Origin: CAZJJK01 sp964546285
GTDB taxonomy: Bacteria; Spirochaetota; Spirochaetia; Treponematales; Breznakiellaceae
DNA length: 20,004 nucleotides
Assembly (NCBI GenBank): GCA_964546285.1
Contig: CAZJJK010000057.1
Coordinates: 1-20,004, forward strand
Direction: 5' to 3'
This document shows, one piece after another, positions 1 to 7,104 of this stretch. The notes under the pieces are model-generated. The model ran no database searches. It saw only the letters and a list, made by a program, of their open reading frames with translations, and was not told where the DNA came from. The first letter of the stretch is position 1. Each line of letters starts with the position of its first letter. Made by a program: the position numbers and the translations under genes.

Positions 1-172
1 ATCGGCCCACCGTTTCAACCCCGATCAATTTACAGAAAGAAGTTTACACCACCTTTTGGGAAAAGTTTCTAAAAAATATCTTCAACAGAATTGGCAGCAG
101 TTAGTAGCAGTCACAGTATATTCAGAACGAGCAATTATTTATCTTGATCCTCACTTGGGGAATTGTGGCTAA
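1..172 (+). other. Possible 3' end of a partial reading frame running through repeat copy A
   Basis: From base 2 a plus-strand frame stays open for 56 codons to a TAA at 170-172. It has no start inside the window. The translation is not recognisable as a known family. It reads straight through repeat copy A (80-101) as Leu-Gln-Gln-Asn-Trp-Gln-Gln-Leu and ends with a segment around Tyr-Ser-Glu-Arg-Ala-Ile-Ile-Tyr-Leu. An open frame of this length in one of six frames could arise by chance, so it may not be a gene. It could be the tail of a gene lying left of the window, or decayed coding DNA inside a mobile element. Confidence 0.2.
80..101 (+). repeat. Dispersed 22-bp repeat, copy A (right-end orientation)
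   Basis: This copy matches the consensus that starts TTGCAACA and ends TTGGCAGCAGT at about 20 of 22 positions; the first bases are CTTC instead of TTGC. It is followed by TA, as in three other copies. Its orientation is that of a right terminus, so its left partner would lie upstream of the window. Confidence 0.7.
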
Positions 173-316
173 AATTACTAAGTACTTACATTATAATAAT
201 ATGTACAAACACTGTTACATTCAAAAACTGTAAGATTGTGTGGGGATTTTCTCCAAGGTGTAGCCGTTTTTTCATAATCACGACCAAAACATAAACGGAA
301 ATCGCAATCCTTATCT

Positions 317-338
317 ACTGCCACCAATTTTGTTGCAG
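317..338 (-). repeat. Dispersed 22-bp repeat, copy B (left-end orientation)
   Basis: Plus-strand reading starts ACTGCCACC and continues AATTTTGTTGCA. It differs from the consensus at about three positions, two of them in the ACTGCTGCC part. Orientation is opposite to copies A and C. Confidence 0.6.
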
Positions 339-397
339 AATACTTCAAGCATACCTTTTTATTCAACATAAAATTACAATAGACACTCAGAGCTTTT

Positions 398-455
398 TAT
401 AGGGAATCAGCTCATCGCTGACATTTTCTGTCCAGTATTATCCCTATAGGACAGA
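398..455. ncRNA. Possible structured RNA or pseudoknot-like fold
   Basis: Three perfect pairings are packed into 58 nt. TATAGGGA (398-405) pairs with TCCCTATA (441-448). TCTGTCC (427-433) pairs with GGACAGA (449-455). A small hairpin TCAGC/GCTGA (407-411 with 417-421) sits inside the first. The 8-bp and 7-bp stems interleave and abut exactly at 448/449, the topology of an H-type pseudoknot or of two mutually exclusive folds. It lies inside the candidate element bounded by repeat copies B and C. Direction of transcription is unknown and no family is recognised. Confidence 0.35.
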
Positions 456-619
456 GCATCTAGGCTTGGTAAAAAGCATATGTATGTTGACATAGAGTAG
501 CAGAGGAGCCCCAATGTCTTTATGCATTGCTCTGTTAAGTAATTAAAAAAGAATACAAGAGGATGAGCGTGACTATATTAAAACCATCTCTGTTCATTAT
601 ATAAATCAGCGGTCCCAGG

Positions 620-641
620 TTGCAACAGAATTGGTAGCAGT
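620..641 (+). repeat. Dispersed 22-bp repeat, copy C (right-end orientation)
   Basis: Reads TTGCAACAGAATTGG then TAGCAGT, with one difference from consensus apart from the tolerated A/G at position 9. It is followed by TA. The 23 bases before it (597-619) contain ATATAAAT and GCGG and resemble the inner flanks of copies D and F, so the conserved block is longer than the 22-bp core. Confidence 0.7.
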
Positions 642-732
642 TAACAATCCTTACCTGCGTCTTAACAAGCATTATTAGATGTACCATAAAACGCTTTTAT
701 ATGCGGGTGACGCTTTATCCACCGAAAGAACG

Positions 733-763
733 CTCAATTTGCCTGCGGCGGCTCTGTATTGAG
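733..763. other. Imperfect hairpin downstream of the methyltransferase
   Basis: CTCAAT (733-738) pairs with ATTGAG (758-763) and an inner GCC (741-743) pairs with GGC (749-751). It lies on the 3' side of the minus-strand methyltransferase and could help end or stabilise that transcript. No T-run follows on either strand. Confidence 0.25.
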
Positions 764-774
764 ATAGCTGGTAA

Positions 775-811
775 GCGGGGAAGCTGATTGAAGATAGTCT
801 CTCTTCCCCGC
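775..811 (-). terminator. Hairpin after the methyltransferase gene
   Basis: GCGGGGAAG (775-783) and CTTCCCCGC (803-811) form a perfect 9-bp, GC-rich stem with a 19-nt loop. It sits 15 nt beyond the minus-strand methyltransferase stop, the expected place for a transcript end. It lacks the T-run of a canonical intrinsic terminator, so it may instead be a 3'-end stabilising stem or a Rho-assisted stop. Confidence 0.45.
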
Positions 812-826
812 AAAACCAGTGACGTT

Positions 827-1507
827 TTATTTTTTAGCCCTAAGAGCTAGAGAAAGAAATTCTGGGACAACGTTTTTCTCCGAAAAGTCCGTCGCCGCCA
901 AAATGGCTTTAAGTTCTTCCACCGTATACGCCGCGGCGATAGACGAGCGCCAGAAACGTCCCATGCCGCCAATAAGCCGTGATAGGATAGCCACTAAGGC
1001 GCGGGCCTTAAGTCCTATATCTCTCCGCTCATCCTGAAGGACTAAAATTCCGCCAGGGGCTAAAATTTTATGGATACGAGAAAAAGCTTTGACAGGATCA
1101 TTCCAATGATGAAGTGAATCCCGCGAGTACACCAGGTCATAGGGGCCTGGTGCCGTCTCATCAACGCTCTCCGCTGTTCCTTCAAAAACTCTAGTCCTAT
1201 CGGCGGCTCCTGAGGCGGCCAGATTCGCGCGCGCGGCGCGGACCATATCAGGTGAAGCGTCTACTAAGTCAATTTTTAGATCAGGCCGTTTTTGTGATAC
1301 TATGACTGAAATCCAGCCAGGTCCTGGACCCAGCTCTAAAACCCTGCCTCCCACTGGCGGTTGCCCCTCATTAAGCGTACGCGAAGCGAAGCGAAGGTAA
1401 TCTCCCCATAAGCGCTTTTTCATGATCTCCCCGTATTTCTCAGCGCTCATGCCTTCGCTATCGCCGTCACGGATCGCTCCGCCTTCACTAACCCTTTCCT
1501 TCATCAT
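827..1507 (-). CDS. Class I SAM-dependent methyltransferase (UbiE/Methyltransf_11 type)
   Basis: A 226-residue cytosolic protein with a single Rossmann-fold methyltransferase domain. Motif I, LELGPGPG, lies at residues 57-64. The acidic residue for the SAM ribose is Asp83 (LVDAS). The post-motif region has SLHHW at 131-135 and KILAPGG near 147-153, as in methyltransferases of the UbiE/type 11 group. The substrate cannot be told from sequence; small molecules such as antibiotics or quinone-like compounds are possible. The start ATG at 1507 is followed by a second ATG and preceded by TAGGAG at good spacing. The gene lies 87 nt downstream of a PadR-type repressor on the same strand, and an operator-like palindrome covers its own putative promoter, so it is probably the repressor's target. 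Family assignment is firm; the role in detoxification or resistance is inference. Confidence 0.85.
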   Translation of the reverse strand: MMKERVSEGGAIRDGDSEGMSAEKYGEIMKKRLWGDYLRFASRTLNEGQPPVGGRVLELGPGPGWISVIVSQKRPDLKIDLVDASPDMVRAARANLAASGAADRTRVFEGTAESVDETAPGPYDLVYSRDSLHHWNDPVKAFSRIHKILAPGGILVLQDERRDIGLKARALVAILSRLIGGMGRFWRSSIAAAYTVEELKAILAATDFSEKNVVPEFLSLALRAKK

Positions 1508-1528
1508 CGTTTCACTCCTATATTACAA

Positions 1529-1552
1529 CTTGTATATACAAGCCTGTATAAT
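1529..1552. promoter_or_regulatory. Operator for the PadR-type repressor at the methyltransferase promoter
   Basis: CTTGTATATACAAG (1529-1542) is a perfect 14-bp palindrome. It overlaps TATACAAGCCTGTATA (1535-1550), which is a palindrome with one mismatch. Bases 1533-1552 match 17 of 20 positions of the operator in front of the repressor gene (2166-2185). The site covers the putative -10 of the methyltransferase promoter. Three half-sites of the type TACAAG/CTTGTA are stacked here, against two at the other site. Confidence 0.7.
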
Positions 1553-1563
1553 TCCTTATGCAA
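1535..1563 (-). promoter_or_regulatory. Putative sigma-70-type promoter of the methyltransferase
   Basis: On the minus strand TTGCAT (1563-1558) and TGTATA (1540-1535) are separated by 17 nt and lie upstream of the TAGGAG ribosome binding site and the ATG at 1507. Both hexamers are imperfect, and the -10 is buried in the operator. The position makes repression by occlusion likely. Confidence 0.45.
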
Positions 1564-1594
1564 GGCCCAAAGCCGCCGCTTTAGGATGAATAAC

Positions 1595-2155
1595 TTATGC
1601 CCTGTTATTTATGTTAGGCGCGAACCCAACACTGTCTAAAAAAACGAGCACTTCACGCGTCCAGTCTAGTTCAGCAAGCAGATGGGCCCTCCCATGTGAG
1701 AAAATTAAGCGGGCAACTTCAGGAATTTCCGGCTTAGACCTTTCAGCGCTTTCATGAATATCCAAATATCGCACCGCCTTTTCCAAAGAAGCCATGCGTT
1801 CACATACTAGTTCTCTCGCTTCCACTGGATCTAGAGCGTCTATAAACGCCATGGCGATATCGATATCGAAGTATTGCTGGTGCTGGCGCCGCAAGGTTTC
1901 GCGCAAAAGACGGATGAATTCGTTTTTTCCGTCCTTTGTGATCGCGTATACGGTTTTTTCAGGGCGTCGACCAGTGCGATTTGCCGCTTCCGTAGCGATA
2001 AATCCTTCCTCGCGTAGCTTCCCTAGCGCGAAGTAGATAGAGCCATAAGCGATATTGGTCCAATCTCCCATATGCTCTTCTATGATGTGCTTGAGCTCAT
2101 ACCCATGGAGAGAACCGTTCCGAAGCAGACCGAGTATCACTAAACGAGTACTCAT
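1595..2155 (-). CDS. PadR-family transcriptional repressor
   Basis: A 186-residue protein. Residues 1-75 form the PadR winged helix: ILGLLRNGSLHGYELK near the N terminus, then the recognition region GSIYFALGKLREEGFI, then a wing with a basic NRTGRRPEK turn and YAITKDGK. Residues 95-180 make the longer helical C-terminal half of Vir-type PadR proteins, used for dimerisation and ligand sensing. Members of this family repress detoxification, phenolic-acid or drug-transport genes and usually their own gene, releasing DNA on effector binding. A 28-bp perfect palindrome lies immediately upstream, against the -10 element, and a near copy sits at the methyltransferase promoter 87 nt downstream, so autoregulation plus control of the neighbour is strongly suggested. 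The start ATG at 2155 has GAGG upstream. The effector is unknown. Confidence 0.92.
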   Translation of the reverse strand: MSTRLVILGLLRNGSLHGYELKHIIEEHMGDWTNIAYGSIYFALGKLREEGFIATEAANRTGRRPEKTVYAITKDGKNEFIRLLRETLRRQHQQYFDIDIAMAFIDALDPVEARELVCERMASLEKAVRYLDIHESAERSKPEIPEVARLIFSHGRAHLLAELDWTREVLVFLDSVGFAPNINNRA

Positions 2156-2161
2156 AGTATC

Positions 2162-2189
2162 CTCATATATACAAGCTTGTATATATGAG
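2162..2189. promoter_or_regulatory. 28-bp perfect palindrome, PadR autoregulatory operator
   Basis: The sequence CTCATATATACAAG is followed directly by its exact reverse complement, giving a 28-bp palindrome with no spacer. It starts within the -10 hexamer of the repressor's promoter and extends over the transcription start to the ribosome binding site (GAGG at 2164-2161). A repressor bound here would block transcription initiation. The core half-sites recur at 1533-1552. Confidence 0.8.
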
Positions 2190-2216
2190 ATTAAATAAAG
2201 ACCTTACTATTGTCAA
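2188..2216 (-). promoter_or_regulatory. Sigma-70-type promoter of the PadR-family gene
   Basis: On the minus strand a perfect -35 TTGACA (2216-2211) and a -10 TAATCT (2193-2188) are separated by exactly 17 nt. The predicted start falls in the adjoining palindrome. This is the clearest promoter in the window. Confidence 0.75.
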
Positions 2217-2511
2217 TACCCTAAGCCCTCGGTAAGGATAAGACATATTCCAGTGGAGAGCGTTCATGGGTTTTTAACAATAACTTTCTCCGCCTTTCCA
2301 AGACAATAAAGAAGTCCAGCTAAGGGGATAGCCCCAATCTTCCAAGTAAATGGCTTAAGACAGGAATCAGGGCTTCACTTGGGTTACTTCGCGTGATGGC
2401 TTTATTATACCCGCGGGATTATGAAAACGTTTGGCTTGATTATTATTATGGATATCGATATTTTAGGCGTAGTTTTATACCTCACTATATTGGTAATATA
2501 ATCGAGGACCT
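2190..2511. other. Divergent intergenic region between the repressor and ldhA
   Basis: The right-hand part near 2190-2216 holds the repressor promoter. The left side of ldhA contains TATATT-GGT-AATATA (2486-2500), an inverted repeat that overlaps a consensus TATAAT (2497-2502). The middle (about 2220-2470) shows only a minor GGGG/CCCC hairpin and no coding potential that I can support. Confidence 0.5.
2486..2502 (+). promoter_or_regulatory. Inverted repeat and -10-like element before ldhA
   Basis: TATATT and AATATA flank GGT, and a consensus TATAAT follows at 2497-2502. If this TATAAT is the real -10, transcription would start near 2509, just before the ATG at 2512. That would favour the internal ATG at 2524 or a leaderless message. 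The -35 region is poor (TTTATA at 2474-2479), so an activator or repressor acting here is possible. Confidence 0.35.
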
Positions 2512-3564
2512 ATGGAAAACACTATGAAGACCGCCGTATTTGACACAAAGCCTTATGACCGTGAATATTTTGACGCCGCTAACACGAAATTCAATATAAA
2601 ACTTAAATATCTACCGATGCGCCTTAGCCGTGATACAGCCGCTTTAGCCAAGGGCTATGACGCAGTGTGTGCCTTTGTCAATGACGAAATTGATGAAGAA
2701 ACCGCGAACTTGTTGGTAGAAGGGGGCGTTAAACTTATAGCCCTTCGTTGTGCGGGGTACAACAATATCGATCTAAAATCGGTCTGGAAACGACTTCATG
2801 TTGTTAGAGTCCCCTCCTATTCCCCTCACGCGGTCGCTGAGCACGCGGTCGCTCTGCTTTTATCGTTGAATAGAAAAATACACAAAGCCTATGTCCGAAC
2901 CCGAGACGGTAATTTTTCACTCTCCGGTTTAGAGGGTTTTGATCTTTACGGAAAGACCGCGGGCATCATCGGCACTGGCAAGATTGGACGGATAATGGCG
3001 GGTATACTGCGAGGCTTTGAAATGCGGGTCCTTGTTTCCGATCCATGGCCAGATGCCGTCTGGGCGGAAGAGAGCGGTGTGGAATATGTTGAAAGCTCCT
3101 CGCTGTTACATTTATCCGATGTGGTCAGTCTCCACTGTCCACTGACACCTGAAAACTATCATCTTATCAATGAAAAAGTTATCGCATCCATGAAAAGCGA
3201 CGCGATAATCGTAAATACCGGTCGCGGCGGCCTTATAGACACAAAAGCGTTGATAGAGGCCCTTAAAAATAAGCGTATAGGCGGCGCCGGTCTGGATGTA
3301 TACGAGGAGGAGGATAACTATTTCTTTGAGGATTTTTCCAATCAGGTAATTCAGGACGATACTCTTGCCCGTTTATTAACCTTTCCCAACGTTCTTGTAA
3401 CCGGACACCAAGCTTTTTTAACGAAAGAGGCTCTTGGCGCGATAGCGCTAACTACTTTAAACAATATAAAGCTCTATTTTGAAAAAGGAGAACTTCCCAA
3501 TGAAATTTGCTATCGTTGTACCGCGGGAGACTGCCCGCGCGCGAAAACAGGAAAGTGCTTTTAG
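2512..3564 (+). CDS. ldhA: D-lactate dehydrogenase (fermentative, NAD-dependent)
   Basis: A 350-residue D-2-hydroxyacid dehydrogenase that reduces pyruvate to D-lactate with NADH in the cytosol. The Rossmann motif GTGKIG lies at 154-159. The catalytic triad of the family is present as Arg238 (NTGRGG), Glu267 (in DVYEEE) and His299 (TGHQAFLT). The stretches FFEDFSNQVIQDD and TGHQAFLTKEAL are characteristic of the LdhA branch rather than of phosphoglycerate dehydrogenases. The ATG at 2512 has GAGG upstream; an ATG at 2524 gives the N terminus MKTAVFDTKPYD, which lines up better with E. coli LdhA. The C-terminal tail is odd: Cys333, Cys336, Cys341 and Cys349 occur in the last 18 residues, where E. 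coli LdhA has none. It is a stand-alone gene, convergent with the rRNA methyltransferase gene. Confidence 0.93.
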   Translation: MENTMKTAVFDTKPYDREYFDAANTKFNIKLKYLPMRLSRDTAALAKGYDAVCAFVNDEIDEETANLLVEGGVKLIALRCAGYNNIDLKSVWKRLHVVRVPSYSPHAVAEHAVALLLSLNRKIHKAYVRTRDGNFSLSGLEGFDLYGKTAGIIGTGKIGRIMAGILRGFEMRVLVSDPWPDAVWAEESGVEYVESSSLLHLSDVVSLHCPLTPENYHLINEKVIASMKSDAIIVNTGRGGLIDTKALIEALKNKRIGGAGLDVYEEEDNYFFEDFSNQVIQDDTLARLLTFPNVLVTGHQAFLTKEALGAIALTTLNNIKLYFEKGELPNEICYRCTAGDCPRAKTGKCF

Positions 3565-3638
3565 TGTTTTTCTTATTCGTATAATCCGTGCCGACGCGGC
3601 GTTAGAACCGGCTGTCTGAAGAGAGCGTTCGCAATTAC

Positions 3639-4973
3639 TCATACCCGCTTATATACTAAGCACTTAAGGTATAGAGACTCATCGTATCCCACACGTATAG
3701 GATGGTCCGGGGCTTGGTAGCGTGTTTCTATAAGGCGTAGACGGCGATCCGCGTCCACGGCCGCTTCTGCGATTAGCTGCTTCAGCCTGCTTTCGGATAG
3801 GGCATAGGAACAGGAGCAGCTAATAAGGGTACCGCCGCGTGCTAAAAGTTTAATGGCGCGAAGATTTATTTCTTTATATCCCCGCTCGGCACCGGCTAGG
3901 TCGCTTCGGCTTTTCGCGAAGGCTGGAGGATCTAGGATTATTAGATCAAAGCTGCTTCCTTTCCGTTCGGCTTGACGCAAATATTCAAAAACATTGTCTT
4001 TAACGGTACTGATCCTTTCGGAAAGGCCATTGACGCGAATATTGCGTTGAGCCGCCGCTAAAGCCGTTTCCGAGCTATCAAGCGCGATAAGTTCAGCCGC
4101 TCCAGCTTTAGCGCTATGAATCGCGAAGCCGCCAGTATGGCAACACGCGTCAAGAACCCGACAGCCCTTGGCGTAACGAGCGGCTAGAGCTCGATTACTA
4201 GCTTGGTCTAGAAAATGGCCAGTCTTCTGGCCGCTCAGTATATCCACAATAAAGGGGAGTCCATTTTCAAAGATAAGGATACCCTGTTCGGGGATGGCGC
4301 CTTCTAGAAGGCCTTCTCGGCGTTCAAGTCCCTCAAGTTCGCGTACCGCGGCGTTATCTCTCTCTATCATACCCTTTGGAAGCTCGATAGATTCTGAAGC
4401 TTCTCCAGGTTTAGCCTCGGAGGCGGACATGATTTCCTTAAGCGCCTCTAAAATTAAGGCTTTTCGGCTGTCCATGCCAAAACTAAGGAATTGGCAGACT
4501 AACCAGGACGAGGGAGCTCCCAAGCGTTTGGCGCACTCGTCAAAAGTGAACTCTCCCGTCGCTAAAGCTTTGGAAGAAAGCGCGTCATCGCTTGGCCAGC
4601 CGACATAGCGATCTATTATCAAGCCTGGAAGAAAATCGGCTTCGGCAAAGCAAAGCCTTGTTGAATCACGACTTAAGTCATAGAAAAAACGACGGTACTC
4701 AATAGCCGCGCGGAGCCGGCGCTTGAAGAAACCTAGATCTACCCCTTCTTTGGATGGGGAGAAAAGCCGCGCTCTGATTTTTGAATTAGGATTGGCGAAA
4801 GCGCGTCCGACATAGCGTTTTTTGTCCGTTTCCACCTCTACCAAGGCGCCGGCGTCCAATTCCGCTTCCTTTCCCTGTTTGTCCAACACAGCCGCGATCT
4901 CGTTGTCATAAATCCAGGGGTGGCCGGCGTATAGACGCTTTTCCTCTCCCGGTTTCAAAATAATACGGACCAT
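3639..4973 (-). CDS. rlmI: Class I rRNA methyltransferase, RlmI/RlmK-like (23S rRNA m5C type)
   Basis: With the start at 4973 the protein has 444 residues. Residues 1-75 form the N-terminal PUA-like RNA-binding domain (LKPGEEKRLYAGHPWIYDNEI). The SAM-binding motif I, VLDACCHTGGFAIHSA, is at 273-288. Motif IV, LDPPAFAKS, is at 347-355, and CSCS at 386-389 is the motif VI region with the cysteine expected of m5C enzymes of this family. A longer frame upstream to 5159 exists, but it lies inside the ppk coding region, and this ATG begins 1 nt after the ppk stop and matches the family N terminus. Residues about 124-156 are an insertion within the LPGLIIDRY-to-VCQFLSFGM segment that is normally contiguous. 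The substrate base is inferred from family only. Confidence 0.85.
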   Translation of the reverse strand: MVRIILKPGEEKRLYAGHPWIYDNEIAAVLDKQGKEAELDAGALVEVETDKKRYVGRAFANPNSKIRARLFSPSKEGVDLGFFKRRLRAAIEYRRFFYDLSRDSTRLCFAEADFLPGLIIDRYVGWPSDDALSSKALATGEFTFDECAKRLGAPSSWLVCQFLSFGMDSRKALILEALKEIMSASEAKPGEASESIELPKGMIERDNAAVRELEGLERREGLLEGAIPEQGILIFENGLPFIVDILSGQKTGHFLDQASNRALAARYAKGCRVLDACCHTGGFAIHSAKAGAAELIALDSSETALAAAQRNIRVNGLSERISTVKDNVFEYLRQAERKGSSFDLIILDPPAFAKSRSDLAGAERGYKEINLRAIKLLARGGTLISCSCSYALSESRLKQLIAEAAVDADRRLRLIETRYQAPDHPIRVGYDESLYLKCLVYKRV

Positions 4974-4974
4974 G

Positions 4975-7104
4975 CTAGTCATTGCCATTTGGGGGGCTAC
5001 GCCGTACCACGAATTCTTGGCGTGGTGCCAAGATTTGAGCTTCAGCGGCGGAACGTGCGGCGTCATTAAAATATTTCTGAGCGCGATGAGGTTGCGCCGC
5101 GGGGACGCGCAACTTCCATGTTCCATCCGGCTTGAGAAGTCTCGCGTTTGTGTCGTCATCGAAATAGCTCTTTAATATGGTGACCGCGCGAATTTTGGTC
5201 CTTTCATCAAGGAGGGGGATCATCAGTTCTACCCGGCGTTCAAGGTTTCTGGGCATCCAATCGGCGCTGGAAAGGAAGACCTCTTCAGAGCCTCCGTTCG
5301 CGAAATAAAAAATCCGTCCATGTTCCAAATAATGATCCAGGATGCTTATCACCTCTATCCGTTCGGATAGACCGCGAACCCCAGGCCGAAGCATACAGAT
5401 GCCTCGGACATTCAAGCGTATCGTAACGCCGGCGTTTGAAGCCCGGTATAGGGCGTTTATAATATCGATATCCGCAAGCGAATTCATTTTTGCCATAATT
5501 AAGGACGGGTAACCCTGGTCGTATCGTTTCGTTTCGCGATCTATCAATTCAATAAGCCGACGTTTTAGATCCATGGGCGCGGCAATGAGGTGACGGCATT
5601 GCTGAACGCTTGAGTAACCGGTTATAGCGTTGAAAAACAGGCTCGCATCCTTGGCAATTTCCGGATTTGCGGTAAAAAGACCGATGTCGCTGTAAAGTTT
5701 CGCGGTACGATCATTGTAATTGCCAGTGGCCAAATGAAGGTAACGGCGGACCCCGTCCATTTCTTTACGAAGTACCATGCAAATTTTCGCGTGTACCTTA
5801 AGTTGAGCTATCCCATAAACGACAACGGCGCCGGCTTGGACCAGCCGCGTCGCCCAGGTTATATTACGGCCTTCGTCAAAACGCGCTTTAAGTTCCACAA
5901 GGGCCGTAACATGTTTGCCATTTTTCGCGGCGGTTTCCAAGGCTTCAACGATTGGCGAATCCCCCCCAGTCCGGTAGAGGGTAATCTTTATGGCGATAAC
6001 ATCGGGATCGGCGGCGGCATCACGTAAAAACTGTACCACCGGTTCAAAAGAGTCATAAGGATGGTGCAGCAGCCGATCTCTGGCGCGGATCGCGTCCCAT
6101 AATGGCTCACCTTCTGGTAATTCGCGCGGCCACCAGGAAGACCAAAAATTCTCCCGCAAATGATTAAAATTTCTAGCGCCGCTTATTTCCATTAAGCTGC
6201 GGAGGTCTATGGGCCCAGGCAGTTCGTAAACATCGTCCTCTCCCAAGCCAAGCCGAATTCTCAGTTCATCCCTTAAGCGTGGACTGTCAGCGGATACCGA
6301 TAAACGAACCGGCCGCGACTGCTCGCGGTCAAGAAGTACTTCCTCCATCGCTTCAATAAAATCGGCGTCTCGTTCCTCATCTACGCCAAAATCGGCGTCA
6401 CGGGTTACTTTGAAAAGGGTAGCTTCTTTAACACGATGCGGCGAGAAAAGGCTGTAGCCCCAATGAGCCACCACATCGTCAAGCAAAGTCCAGCGCGCTT
6501 TGCCATCGCTTTCCTTTGGTAGCCAGACGATACGCTCCAAGTTGGCTGGAATCCGCGCTATCGCCAGCTTTTCGTCTTTCCCCTCCGCCTCCAACAAAAA
6601 AGCGGCATGAAGTCTTAGGTTGCCTGTGAAAGGGAAGGGGGTGTCTTCCTCTATGCGTAGAGGCGTAAGGGTGGGAAATATTTCGTTATGAAACAAAGTC
6701 TCTAAAAATTCGATCTGTTCCGCGTTGTATGATCCTGGCCGGACTAAGGTCAAGCCTTTGTCCTCTAAAGCCGGTAGAAGCTCATCATTAAGAATGGCAT
6801 ATTGACGTTTGACGATAGAACGTATTCGTTGAGCGGCTAGTGATAATTGCTCAACCGGCCTTAAACCAGAAGCGTCAGGACCAGCTTTTAACGAGCGTTT
6901 AAGAGCGGCTATCCTAACCATAAAAAACTCATCGAAATTCGATGAAACTATGCAGAGAAATTTTAGGCGCTCCAGCGGCGGAAGCTCGGCGCGGCTTGCT
7001 TCCTCTAAAACGCGTTCATTAAAATCGATCCATGAAAGTTCTCGGCTAAAAAATGGCCGCGCGAGCGCGTCAGCCGAGGCGGAGTCCGAAAGCTTGGGCT
7101 TCAT
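4975..7104 (-). CDS. ppk1: Polyphosphate kinase 1
   Basis: A 709-residue enzyme that reversibly makes inorganic polyphosphate from ATP. The N-terminal domain begins FFSRELSWIDFNERVLEEA (18-36), followed by SSNFDEFFMVRIA. The two phospholipase-D-like catalytic halves are intact: the phosphohistidine candidate His438 in LKVHAK (431-440 region) and the second His595 in YLEHGRI, equivalent to E. coli His435 and His592. The blocks AIKITLYRTGGDSPIVEAL, LKARFDEGRN, TGNYNDRTAKLYSDIG and SSADWMPRNLERRVE are classic PPK1 signatures. Its ATG overlaps the ppx stop by 4 nt (ATGA), so translation is probably coupled with the opposing polyphosphatase. Length is normal for the family. Confidence 0.96.
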   Translation of the reverse strand: MKPKLSDSASADALARPFFSRELSWIDFNERVLEEASRAELPPLERLKFLCIVSSNFDEFFMVRIAALKRSLKAGPDASGLRPVEQLSLAAQRIRSIVKRQYAILNDELLPALEDKGLTLVRPGSYNAEQIEFLETLFHNEIFPTLTPLRIEEDTPFPFTGNLRLHAAFLLEAEGKDEKLAIARIPANLERIVWLPKESDGKARWTLLDDVVAHWGYSLFSPHRVKEATLFKVTRDADFGVDEERDADFIEAMEEVLLDREQSRPVRLSVSADSPRLRDELRIRLGLGEDDVYELPGPIDLRSLMEISGARNFNHLRENFWSSWWPRELPEGEPLWDAIRARDRLLHHPYDSFEPVVQFLRDAAADPDVIAIKITLYRTGGDSPIVEALETAAKNGKHVTALVELKARFDEGRNITWATRLVQAGAVVVYGIAQLKVHAKICMVLRKEMDGVRRYLHLATGNYNDRTAKLYSDIGLFTANPEIAKDASLFFNAITGYSSVQQCRHLIAAPMDLKRRLIELIDRETKRYDQGYPSLIMAKMNSLADIDIINALYRASNAGVTIRLNVRGICMLRPGVRGLSERIEVISILDHYLEHGRIFYFANGGSEEVFLSSADWMPRNLERRVELMIPLLDERTKIRAVTILKSYFDDDTNARLLKPDGTWKLRVPAAQPHRAQKYFNDAARSAAEAQILAPRQEFVVRRSPPNGND

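Larger units (their letters stand above)
317..641. mobile_element. Candidate MITE-like element bounded by inverted copies B and C
   Basis: Copies B (317-338, minus orientation) and C (620-641, plus orientation) face each other as terminal inverted repeats around a 281-bp AT-rich core without a credible gene. C is followed by TA. B is the more diverged end (about 19 of 22) and is preceded by CT, so a clean target duplication is not visible. Inside C, bases 597-619 match the inner flank of copy F (19767-19789, reversed) at 18 of 23 positions, which extends the conserved end to roughly 45 bp. This is read as a non-autonomous transposable element or a relic of one; no transposase is present. Confidence 0.4.
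173..826. other. Intergenic region without a convincing gene
   Basis: This AT-rich stretch lies between the left-edge frame and the methyltransferase stop. It holds repeat copies B (317-338) and C (620-641), a compact foldable block (398-455) and two hairpins near the methyltransferase 3' end (733-763 and 775-811). A 63-codon minus-strand frame at 178-369 runs through copy B but has no ribosome binding site, family motif or typical codon use, and is not called as a gene. Confidence 0.7.

Noticed and set aside
178..369. 63-codon minus-strand frame crossing repeat copy B
   Set aside because: No ribosome binding site, no recognisable motif, AT-rich composition unlike the neighbouring genes; the frame probably just runs through the element.
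80..641. CRISPR array from repeated 22-bp units
   Set aside because: Copies alternate in orientation and are separated by very unequal distances (about 215 to 14,400 bp); no cas genes.
4974..5159. Upstream extension of the RlmI-like gene (62 extra codons)
   Set aside because: It lies inside the 3' part of ppk1; the family N terminus and the 1-nt junction support the start at 4973.
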